DNA from: SURF-24 sp964537965 | Lineage (GTDB): Bacteria > Bacteroidota > Ignavibacteria > Ignavibacteriales > SURF-24 | Assembly (NCBI GenBank): GCA_964537965.1 | Contig: CAZIDB010000030.1 | Coordinates: forward strand, 1-29,770 | Direction: 5' to 3' | DNA length: 29,770 nt | Shown: positions 23,359-29,770 of the stretch, piece by piece | How positions within the stretch are numbered: position 1 is the stretch's first letter | Layout: each line of letters opens with the position of its first letter | Made by a program: the position numbers and the translations under genes | Notes under the pieces: model-generated | Database searches by the model: none | Told to the model about the DNA's origin: nothing | The model's input: only the letters and a program-made list of their open reading frames with translations

Positions 23359-24795
23359 TTTCCTTACTACTTCAAGCATCTGCTCAAACTCATAAGGCTT
23401 GGTTAATACTGCATCAATCTGCAGGTTGCTTATTTCAGCATCGTTGGCTGCGGTTGTGCTTCCGGTAGAAAGTATTGTCTTGGTTCTAACGTTTGTTTTG
23501 CGGAGATTTTTAATGCACGTTAACCCATCCATCTCCGGCATATTAAAATCAATTATTAATAAATCCGCTTTAATTTCCTCGGTTAAAACCTTATAAACCT
23601 CTGCCCCGTTCTGAACGCAAACAACCTCGTAGTCATAAGATTCAAGTAACTCGGCAAGCAAATCCCGAAGCATAATTTCATCATCTGCAAGAACAATTAT
23701 TTTTTCTGCAGTTGAAACATTTTCTTCAGTCGGTTCTTCGTAAGATGGAATATAGATGTCAAAACGTGTCCCTTCGCCCGGTTTGCTTGTTATGTCAATC
23801 TGCCCGTTATGTGCCTTTACTATTCCGTAAGTAACATATAATCCAAGGCCGCTTCCGGTATCTTTTTTCTTTGTAGAAAAATACGGTTCAAAAATTTTCT
23901 TCAGGTTCTGTTCAGATATTCCTTCGCCGGTATCGATGACGGAAAATCTTACATAATTACCCGGTGTAAATAAAGGATGCTGCTGTTGGTTAGCTGTATC
24001 AATTAGAATATTTCTTGCTTCAACAGTAATCTTACCGTTATTCTTTATAGCTTCTTTGGCGTTGATGCATAAATTTAAAAGCACCTGGTAAATTTCAGTT
24101 GAGTTTCCCATTATATTCTGGAGGCCGGAAGGTATGTCGGAAATTATTTGTATTTGTTCAGGAAAGGTTTCTGTTACTACCCGTAAAAGTTCTTTAAGCA
24201 AATCGGCTGGGTTTACCGGTGTTTTCCTTCTTGGGGTTGGCTTTCCGTAATTCAAAAGTCCTTTAGTAAGATCCGTTGCGCGTATTGAACAGCTCTCAAT
24301 ATTTTCAACGAGATATTTAACGTCTTCCCTGTTTGCAAGCTTTCTTTTTAACAGGTTTAAACTTCCGAAAATGCTTGAAAGAAGATTGTTGAAATCATGC
24401 GCCATTCCGCTTGCAAGCTTACCTATGGTTTCCATTTTCTGTGATTGAAGAATATTTTCTTCAAGTTCCGGATTTAAGCGTGAGTGATAAAAAAGAAAAT
24501 ACCCGACTTTCTTTTTCCCTTCAAGGAACGGAGAAATTATATATTCGGTATTTTCCTTACCAATAAACCGGTAGGGATTTCTTGGAGAAATTTTCTTTAT
24601 GTCGTCAGGAGGAATGGAAAAGAAGCTGAAAGCGTTCTGGCCTTTCACTTTAACGTTTTTATTATCGCTTTTAAATGATTTGTTGTAAAATAAAATCTTT
24701 TCATCCAGTCCGAAAAAAACAGAAGGCAGGGGATTATTGTTAATAATTTTTTTTGCTTCAGAATAATTTTCCGGGAGATTATTTTTACGACTCAT
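23350..24795 (-). CDS. PAS-containing hybrid histidine kinase with C-terminal receiver
   Basis: A 481-residue soluble kinase (no membrane helix). PAS-like domain ~18-105 (P-S-V-F-F-G-L-D-E-K-I-L-F-Y-N). DHp with H133 in G-M-A-H-D-F-N-N-L-L, the NtrB-like H-box type. ATPase domain with N-L-C-I-N-A-K-E-A-I (~241-250), D-T-G-E-G-I (~288-293) and G-S-G-L-G-L (~314-319). C-terminal receiver (~365-481) with intact D416 in L-I-I-D-F-N-M-P and a K-P-Y near the end. Its ATG overlaps the stop of the upstream NtrC-like gene by 11 nt, so the two are a cognate pair. It converges on the pilus-operon signalling genes with a 9-nt overlap and no terminator between. Confidence 0.92.
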   Translation of the reverse strand: MSRKNNLPENYSEAKKIINNNPLPSVFFGLDEKILFYNKSFKSDNKNVKVKGQNAFSFFSIPPDDIKKISPRNPYRFIGKENTEYIISPFLEGKKKVGYFLFYHSRLNPELEENILQSQKMETIGKLASGMAHDFNNLLSSIFGSLNLLKRKLANREDVKYLVENIESCSIRATDLTKGLLNYGKPTPRRKTPVNPADLLKELLRVVTETFPEQIQIISDIPSGLQNIMGNSTEIYQVLLNLCINAKEAIKNNGKITVEARNILIDTANQQQHPLFTPGNYVRFSVIDTGEGISEQNLKKIFEPYFSTKKKDTGSGLGLYVTYGIVKAHNGQIDITSKPGEGTRFDIYIPSYEEPTEENVSTAEKIIVLADDEIMLRDLLAELLESYDYEVVCVQNGAEVYKVLTEEIKADLLIIDFNMPEMDGLTCIKNLRKTNVRTKTILSTGSTTAANDAEISNLQIDAVLTKPYEFEQMLEVVRKLI

Positions 24796-26155
24796 TTTGA
24801 CGAAGGTTATATTTTATAATTTTTGAGTAAAGGGTTTTCTGGCTTATTCCAAGGGCGCGTGCGGTATTTTCCCTGTTCCATCCATGGTAATCTAATGCTT
24901 TTTTAAAGTGAATCCTTTCAACATCTTCCATAAGAAAAGAATCTGGTGATAACTCATTTGCATTCTGCTGCTCGCTTCTGAAAGTACTTGGAAGATTTAA
25001 ATCCTCCACCTGGATTAAATTGTTTTCGGCAAAGATAATTGCCCGTTCAATGATGTGTTCAAGTTCTCTAACGTTGCCCGGAAATTTATATTGTAATAGT
25101 GCTTTTTCCGCCGCTGCGGATAATTTTTTAGGATCACGGATTGGAGATTTTTTTGCGAGAAAATGATTTGCAAGAAGCAGGATATCTTCTCCGCGTTCTT
25201 TTAACGGTGGAATTGTAAGCGTTATTACATTTAACCTGAATAACAGATCGCGCCTGAAAATTTTCTTCTCTGATTCCTCAAGAAGATTTTTGTTGGTGGC
25301 TCCAATAACCCTTACGTTTGAATGAAAGTTTGCAACACCGCCAACCCTGCGGTACTCACCATTTTCTAAAAAGCGTAAAAGCTTTGGCTGCAGGGTAAGA
25401 CTCATCTCACCAATCTCATCAAGGAACAATGTTCCGCCGTCTGCAATTTCAACCAAACCCTGCTTAGAATTTTTAGCGTCGGTAAATGCCCCCTTTTCAT
25501 GACCAAACAATTCGCTTTCAATTAATTGATCCGGTAAGGAAGCGCAGTTTATAACAACAAAAGGTTTATCATTTCTTTCGGAGTTACGGTGAATAAATTC
25601 TGCCATCAGTTCTTTGCCAGTACCGGTTTCACCTTCAATAAGTATATTGGAATCTGATTTTGCCGAGCGGATTGCAAGATTGATTAGGTGATGCATCTCT
25701 TTGCTTTCACCGATAATTCTATTTGAAATTTTTTCATCAAAGCGGGTGGACTGAATTGTGTTTTTTACAAGAAGATCTTTATGCTCAAGTGCGCGGTTAA
25801 TGCCAACAAGCAGTTCATCAAATTCATATGGCTTGGAAATAAAATCATATGCGCCAAGCCTTATACATTCAATAGCGCTTCTCACTTCAGATTTTGCGGT
25901 AAGAATAATAACCTGCAAAGTCAGAAAATTTTCTTTGGCAAATTTTAATACTTCTTCACCGGGCACTTCTCTCATCTGAAGATCGAGCAATAAAAGTTCG
26001 TAGTTCTTGTTCTTCAGGTTCTCTATAGCATATTTTCCATCATAAACAACGTCAACATTAAAACCTTCATTTAGTAATTCTTCTTTTAGAAGGTAACACA
26101 AAGTTTCATCGTCATCACAGATAAGTATTTTGGAGTTTTTCCTCATAGGGCTCAT
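24785..26155 (-). CDS. NtrC-family sigma54-dependent response regulator
   Basis: A 456-residue transcription activator. Receiver ~8-125 with D58 (L-L-L-L-D-L-Q-M) and S-K-P-Y near 107-110. AAA+ sigma54-interaction domain ~143-385 with Walker A G-E-T-G-T-G-K-E at 175-182, Walker B G-G-T-L-F-L-D-E-I-G at ~240-249, and L1 loop G-A-F-T-D-A at 222-227, where the classical motif is GAFTGA. C-terminal Fis-type helix-turn-helix ~415-452 (W-N-R-E-N-T-A-R-A-L-G-I-S). First gene of the minus-strand kinase/regulator pair. Targets are unknown; the neighbouring pilin genes are candidates by location and because NtrC-like regulators often control pilins, but I found no convincing sigma54 promoter there. Confidence 0.93.
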   Translation of the reverse strand: MSPMRKNSKILICDDDETLCYLLKEELLNEGFNVDVVYDGKYAIENLKNKNYELLLLDLQMREVPGEEVLKFAKENFLTLQVIILTAKSEVRSAIECIRLGAYDFISKPYEFDELLVGINRALEHKDLLVKNTIQSTRFDEKISNRIIGESKEMHHLINLAIRSAKSDSNILIEGETGTGKELMAEFIHRNSERNDKPFVVINCASLPDQLIESELFGHEKGAFTDAKNSKQGLVEIADGGTLFLDEIGEMSLTLQPKLLRFLENGEYRRVGGVANFHSNVRVIGATNKNLLEESEKKIFRRDLLFRLNVITLTIPPLKERGEDILLLANHFLAKKSPIRDPKKLSAAAEKALLQYKFPGNVRELEHIIERAIIFAENNLIQVEDLNLPSTFRSEQQNANELSPDSFLMEDVERIHFKKALDYHGWNRENTARALGISQKTLYSKIIKYNLRQNES

Positions 26156-26298
26156 AATTTTTAGCTAAATATAAAGAAAATTCAAATAAGTATTTTTGAA
26201 TAATAAGTCTTGTAAACAAACCGGGCGTAATTCTTTGGTTAATCAGCATCAGTTTTATAAAATAACAACGGGTCTAAGCAATTAAAAAGTTCAAATTG

Positions 26299-26326
26299 TT
26301 GTCGTCTGTGTCTTTTGTTATATTTC
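26299..26326 (+). promoter_or_regulatory. Promoter of the HAD phosphatase gene (TTG-N17-TATATTTC)
   Basis: TTG at 26299-26301 and TATATTTC at 26319-26326, 17 nt apart, match the Bacteroidota -33/-7 pattern. The element overlaps an upstream in-frame TTG, which argues that translation starts at the ATG at 26347 and not earlier. Confidence 0.5.
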
Positions 26327-26346
26327 CGGTCACAAAAGAGTATGTT

Positions 26347-26997
26347 ATGAATAATTATATAAACAGTGTTGTCTTTGACTTAGACGGAACACTGATGCAA
26401 TCCCACGGCAGTATTTATAAAGCTACTGTTAAAACTTTAGAAGAATTTAATATAGACGTGAACTTTACCGAGCAGGAATTTAACGGGAAGATTGGTGCAC
26501 ACTTTAAAGATATTTTTGCCGAGTTCCAGGTTGCCGTTGATGATCTTGAATATTTTATTGAACGATATAAATCATATTACTTTGATTTTATTGATGATTC
26601 TAAATTCTACCCAAACGTGTTTGAAGTGCTTAAAAAACTTAATGAGAATAAAATTTCAGTTTCAATATTAACTACCAAAGCGCAGGACCAGGTGGACAAA
26701 ATTGTAGAGCATTTTAATATCAGGCATTATTTTAAAATAACTATGGGCAGAAGACCCGGTATGAAAATTAAACCTGCTCCTGATATGCTGCAAAAAATCT
26801 GTACTGATCTTAATATTCTGCCGGGTAACACTCTTATGGTTGGAGATTCTGAGCTCGATGTTCTTTGCGGAAAATCTGCCGGTGCTAAAACCTGTGCGGT
26901 TACCTACGGATACAGAAATGCCGATGCGCTCAAAAAAGAAAATCCGGATTATCTTATTCAGGATATTGAAGATCTGATAAAAATTTTAAAATTATAA
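26347..26997 (+). CDS. HAD-superfamily phosphatase, phosphoglycolate-phosphatase-like
   Basis: 216 residues from the ATG at 26347. HAD motif I is F-D-L-D-G-T-L with nucleophile D11 and acid D13. A helical cap (~20-85) is followed by motif II (S-I-L-T-T-K near 100), motif III Lys in I-K-P-A-P-D, and motif IV G-D-S-E-L-D-V. This is the Gph/YjjG-like subfamily that hydrolyses small phosphate esters such as 2-phosphoglycolate, sugar phosphates or nucleotides; the exact substrate cannot be read. An extended TTG start at 26296 would add 17 non-conserved residues inside the promoter, so I reject it. Stand-alone gene, divergent from the NtrC-like gene and convergent with the cyclase, 33 nt apart. Confidence 0.9.
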   Translation: MNNYINSVVFDLDGTLMQSHGSIYKATVKTLEEFNIDVNFTEQEFNGKIGAHFKDIFAEFQVAVDDLEYFIERYKSYYFDFIDDSKFYPNVFEVLKKLNENKISVSILTTKAQDQVDKIVEHFNIRHYFKITMGRRPGMKIKPAPDMLQKICTDLNILPGNTLMVGDSELDVLCGKSAGAKTCAVTYGYRNADALKKENPDYLIQDIEDLIKILKL

Positions 26998-27030
26998 GAG
27001 GGCATATAAATCTAAGTTCAGAAAAATTCT

Positions 27031-28389
27031 TTATGCTATTTTATAAATTGTTATTGGTTCTTCGCTGCCGCGTAATTCAACTGGACCAATAAGCTCATAT
27101 TCAATTACATCTTTATTTATTTTATCAAGCACTTCTTTGGATATAAGCATCTGCGAATTAAATTCCTTGTTAAGCTGTTCAATTCTTGAAGCCAGTATAA
27201 CTACGCTTCCGGTTATAGAATATTGTTTTCTGATTGAAGTGCCTACATTACCTGTTACAGCTTCTCCGGTGTGAATGCCTATTCCAACACGCGTTGATGG
27301 AATTTTATTCTGTTCAATTTTTGCTTTTAATGTGTTAATAATTTCCCGCGCAGCATTAACCGCATTAAGACAATCATTATCATAAGACAAAGGCGCACCG
27401 AAGGTTGCCATAAATCCATCGCCGAGAATCTGGTTAATAATTCCATTGTTCTTGTTTACGATATCAATCATAAAAGAAAAAACATCGTTCTGATATTTTA
27501 CAATTTCTTCCGGTTCTTTATCTGCTGTATACTTTGAAAAATCTCTTATATCAAGAAACATAACGCAAACAGTTCTTCTTTTGCTTACAATGCCACGCTT
27601 GCTTTTCAGCATTTCATCTACAATAACCTTGGAAACCTGCTGACCGAACCATCTTTCAATCTGGTTCCTCTCACCAACAATACGGAATGACCTGAGGATA
27701 CGTTTTTTTATCTCGATTGCAACAATGCCTGCAACAACTCCGCACAAAAATATTATAAGGGATTTTGCAAAGTACATCATCGGTTCGGCAATAATAGGTT
27801 CTACAGCGGAAGTATCAAATTTTTTCATGTAGTAAAGCAAAAGCAGAAAGTACTCCAATGAAGCAACGGCGCCGGTAAAAACAGAGAGCTTAAAATCAAG
27901 CTCAAGTGTGGTTAGTATTATGAAAATGAAATAGATTAAAATTACAGGTGTACTAAATGCGATTATTGAATTAAGTGCCTCGGCATAAAGTATAATGCCT
28001 ATAGTCGGAATGCTTATTTCAAAGAAGGCATTTGTGTACATAAGATAAGAGGGAACGCGCCTTTTTGATTTTATTCTTTTTCCCAGAACAAAACGTAGCA
28101 TCGTTTCCCTTATAAGCATAATGAACAGGATAAGAATAATAATGTAAAAAACTTTCTGCCCGCGGAACACAACATTAAACTGATCATTAAAAAGAAACAA
28201 CACAATGATTGCGAAGACAAGCAGGACAAGAACAACACCTGCAACAAGCTGAAACCTGAACCGCTCGTTATGAAGTGTTTCAAGGTAAAGCTGCTCTTCA
28301 TATTCCTTATCGGCTTTCAGATCGGCAAGGTCTTCAAGCAGCTTTAACTTGTTAAGTGCAAAGAAATTTTTAATGTATTCTTTTATCAA
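27031..28389 (-). CDS. Membrane class III adenylate/guanylate cyclase
   Basis: A 452-residue protein. About six membrane helices (~46-70, 80-100, 120-140, 141-162, 168-188, 205-226), then a coiled linker and a class III cyclase domain (~270-452) facing the cytoplasm. The two metal-binding aspartates are present and correctly spaced (D280 in F-L-D-I-R-D-F and D324 in L-G-D-G-F-M-A). The transition-state Arg is R402. Other active-site positions are unusual: Q320 where Lys normally reads adenine, S391 where Asp/Thr is usual, and I398 where the catalytic Asn is usual. Product (cAMP, cGMP or other) and even activity are therefore uncertain. The start overlaps the peptidase stop by 4 nt, so the two are translationally coupled. 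Confidence 0.88.
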   Translation of the reverse strand: MIKEYIKNFFALNKLKLLEDLADLKADKEYEEQLYLETLHNERFRFQLVAGVVLVLLVFAIIVLFLFNDQFNVVFRGQKVFYIIILILFIMLIRETMLRFVLGKRIKSKRRVPSYLMYTNAFFEISIPTIGIILYAEALNSIIAFSTPVILIYFIFIILTTLELDFKLSVFTGAVASLEYFLLLLYYMKKFDTSAVEPIIAEPMMYFAKSLIIFLCGVVAGIVAIEIKKRILRSFRIVGERNQIERWFGQQVSKVIVDEMLKSKRGIVSKRRTVCVMFLDIRDFSKYTADKEPEEIVKYQNDVFSFMIDIVNKNNGIINQILGDGFMATFGAPLSYDNDCLNAVNAAREIINTLKAKIEQNKIPSTRVGIGIHTGEAVTGNVGTSIRKQYSITGSVVILASRIEQLNKEFNSQMLISKEVLDKINKDVIEYELIGPVELRGSEEPITIYKIA

Positions 28390-29537
28390 AGTTTCAGCTT
28401 CTCGCGGATTGCCTTTGGTAACGCATCTTTATGAACCATAACAGCTATAGTGTTTAATTTTATATAAGGCTCAGACATGTAAATCAGTCCGCCGTAAGAA
28501 TAATCTGTTCCCCAGGAGTTTTTCGTATGATAGAATTTTTTCCCGTTCTGATCATGATAAAGACCAACTATGTGCATAAGGTGATCATCTGTTGCAGAAA
28601 AATTATCAAATGCTGCCTGGCGTATTTCCATTGTAATATTTTTTTCTTCAATCGGTTTTGTAATCTTTTCTTCCTTCTCGGCATTCTTCAGATCATCCCA
28701 GTCCTTTAACGGAACAACAGCAAAACCTTTCTTCTGGTTAAAAAACTTTTCACTCACATCGCCATCCCAGCAAACTGAGTAACCGTTAGCCAATGCATTA
28801 TCCATTACTTCAACAATTGCATCAATTGGCAGATTATAATATTCCTGCCTTGTCCAGTTGTCCGGAATTTCAAGCATTACCTTTTCGTAAAACGGATGAT
28901 GAGAGTAAGAAGTTAATTCAATGTAGTCATCAGGATTTATTTCAAGTTCATCCTTTAAAAATGATGCGGGCGTAAACGTTTTTCCTTTATACTCAAACTG
29001 AGCAGGAGTTTTGCCAAGATAAACATCAAGCACAGAATTAAAAGCTTCTTTCCACTTTGGAGTAAGCTTGCCACCTTTTTTACCAATTACTGTTTTAAGC
29101 ATATTTTCAAGAACGGCAGCCATTTCACCGTGGTTATGTTTTAATTCGCCGATGTTCATGCCGTTATAAATTTCTTCGGGTACAATGCCGGATGTTTTAA
29201 TAGCATTAATTACATCGTGTGCCTGCCCGCCTTCTCCAAAATTTGCTGCGCCTGAATTGCGAACGTACAAATCTGCTTTAACGGGATATGTATTTCTTAC
29301 AACAAACATCTCGGACAAATCAACTTCGTCCTTGCCATTTCTCATTGCCTCTGCTTCAAGGAAGGAAACAGTTGAGAAGCACCAGCAGGTACCGGTTCTA
29401 GCCTGGTTTTTGATGGGTGTATATTTTACTTCGTAATCTTTTGTGAAAGTATAAATGCTGTCCGCAATATTTTGAGCGGGTATGCTTGTAAATGAAATGA
29501 GTAATACAAGTGCGGTTAAACAATAGAATTTTTTCAA
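28386..29537 (-). CDS. Exported C1-family cysteine peptidase, bleomycin-hydrolase/aminopeptidase-C-like
   Basis: A 383-residue protein with a signal peptide (M-K-K-F-Y-C then L-V-L-L-I-S-F core, cleavage near P-A-Q at ~20-22). Papain-fold catalytic residues: oxyanion Q45, nucleophile C51 (G-T-C-W-C-F-S), H319 (D-D-H-L-M-H-I-V-G) and N340 (K-N-S-W-G). The long insertion between C51 and H319 is typical of bleomycin hydrolase (PepC) enzymes, which are usually cytosolic hexamers; this one appears to be sent to the periplasm or outside. The start codon is TTG at 29537 with an exact GGAGG 5-6 nt upstream. Its 3' end overlaps the cyclase start (ATGA), suggesting a joint role, for example proteolysis tied to a second-messenger response (inference). 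Confidence 0.88.
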   Translation of the reverse strand: MKKFYCLTALVLLISFTSIPAQNIADSIYTFTKDYEVKYTPIKNQARTGTCWCFSTVSFLEAEAMRNGKDEVDLSEMFVVRNTYPVKADLYVRNSGAANFGEGGQAHDVINAIKTSGIVPEEIYNGMNIGELKHNHGEMAAVLENMLKTVIGKKGGKLTPKWKEAFNSVLDVYLGKTPAQFEYKGKTFTPASFLKDELEINPDDYIELTSYSHHPFYEKVMLEIPDNWTRQEYYNLPIDAIVEVMDNALANGYSVCWDGDVSEKFFNQKKGFAVVPLKDWDDLKNAEKEEKITKPIEEKNITMEIRQAAFDNFSATDDHLMHIVGLYHDQNGKKFYHTKNSWGTDYSYGGLIYMSEPYIKLNTIAVMVHKDALPKAIREKLKL

Positions 29538-29540
29538 TTT

Positions 29541-29554
29541 ATCCTCCGGAGGAT
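29541..29554 (-). promoter_or_regulatory. Ribosome site embedded in a perfect palindrome (SD facing anti-SD)
   Basis: ATCCTCCGGAGGAT is perfectly self-complementary. Its right half on the minus strand is the GGAGG ribosome site for the TTG-started peptidase, and its left half is CCTCC, the same as the 16S anti-SD core. A 5-bp stem with a CCGG loop would hide much of the ribosome site, so translation may be gated. Confidence 0.55.
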
Positions 29555-29573
29555 TTTATAAAATTTTATGCTG

Positions 29574-29581
29574 CAAAATTA
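29574..29581 (-). promoter_or_regulatory. -7 promoter element for the peptidase-cyclase unit
   Basis: On the minus strand this reads TAATTTTG, an exact TAnnTTTG match, about 37 nt before the TTG start. No good -33 TTTG is seen. The remaining sequence to the right edge (29582-29770) has no gene; it contains a 6-bp inverted repeat (CCGGTT 29628-29633, AACCGG 29655-29660) of unknown meaning. Confidence 0.4.
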
Positions 29582-29770
29582 TTAAAAGTTTATGTGAAGA
29601 GGAAAAGATTCTTGTGATTATTATACGCCGGTTATTGGGTTATATATATTAAGGAACCGGAGAATGGGAGAGCCGGTGAAGCGGGGAGAGTGTTGTTATT
29701 AATTCTAATTGATTACTTTCTAACAGTCAGGCTAAATCCGGAACATTGCTGTTTAAATAAAATCATAGCA

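Noticed and set aside
26296..26346. TTG start giving a 17-residue longer HAD phosphatase
   Set aside because: The extra residues precede the conserved N-terminus, have no ribosome site, and overlap a good promoter match.
1..29770. CRISPR arrays, tRNA/rRNA genes, transposases, integrase or attachment sites
   Set aside because: No regularly spaced repeats, cloverleaf-like sequence, terminal inverted repeats around a transposase, or mobile-element proteins were seen in the coding or intergenic regions.

Overview
The window looks like chromosome of an AT-rich bacterium of the Bacteroidota/Ignavibacteriota lineage. Three things suggest this. (1) Candidate promoters fit the Bacteroidota pattern (TTG or TTTG, about 16-22 nt, TAnnTTT) better than the E. 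coli one. (2) An N-P-N-P-F-N-P adhesin/sorting motif and the DUF4159/DUF4175 gene pair are present, both common in this group. (3) Shine-Dalgarno (SD) sequences are weak or absent in front of many genes. I see no tRNA, rRNA, insertion sequence, phage gene or CRISPR array. The species assignment is inference.

Layout. Positions 1-337 hold the start of a secreted protein gene (minus strand) that runs off the left edge. Positions 454-4556 (minus) hold a two-gene unit: a periplasmic DUF4159 protein followed by a giant membrane-anchored coiled-coil DUF4175 protein. Next come a CitMHS/ArsB-like ion transporter (4729-6027, plus), pdxB of vitamin B6 synthesis (6076-7212, minus) and aspS (7385-9151, plus). 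A 475-nt gene-free leader (9152-9626) separates these housekeeping genes from the main feature.

The main feature is a type IV pilus-like operon on the plus strand, 9627-18767. It encodes two paralogous pilins, a PilC platform protein, PilB and PilT motors, a PilM-PilN fusion, a PilO-PilP-like fusion and an unusually short secretin. Most of the machinery genes overlap by 4 nt (ATGA). A strong intrinsic terminator lies between the second pilin and pilC and probably sets the ratio of pilin to machinery. The pilins have only a two-residue leader (Met-Gly) and lack the glutamate normally found at mature position 5. No prepilin peptidase gene is in the window.

Without a break, the operon continues into signalling genes (18775-23358): a stand-alone receiver, a very large hybrid histidine kinase with three receivers (two of them decayed), and a receiver fused to a histidine-bearing DHp domain with no ATPase domain. 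A second two-component unit converges on it from the minus strand (23350-26155): a sigma54-type NtrC-like activator, then a PAS/kinase/receiver hybrid. Together this resembles a compact pilus or secretion machine with a dedicated phosphorelay.

The right end has a HAD phosphatase (26347-26997, plus) and a coupled minus-strand pair: an exported bleomycin-hydrolase-like cysteine peptidase started by TTG, then a six-helix membrane class III nucleotide cyclase with non-canonical active-site residues. The last 233 nt hold only its control region.
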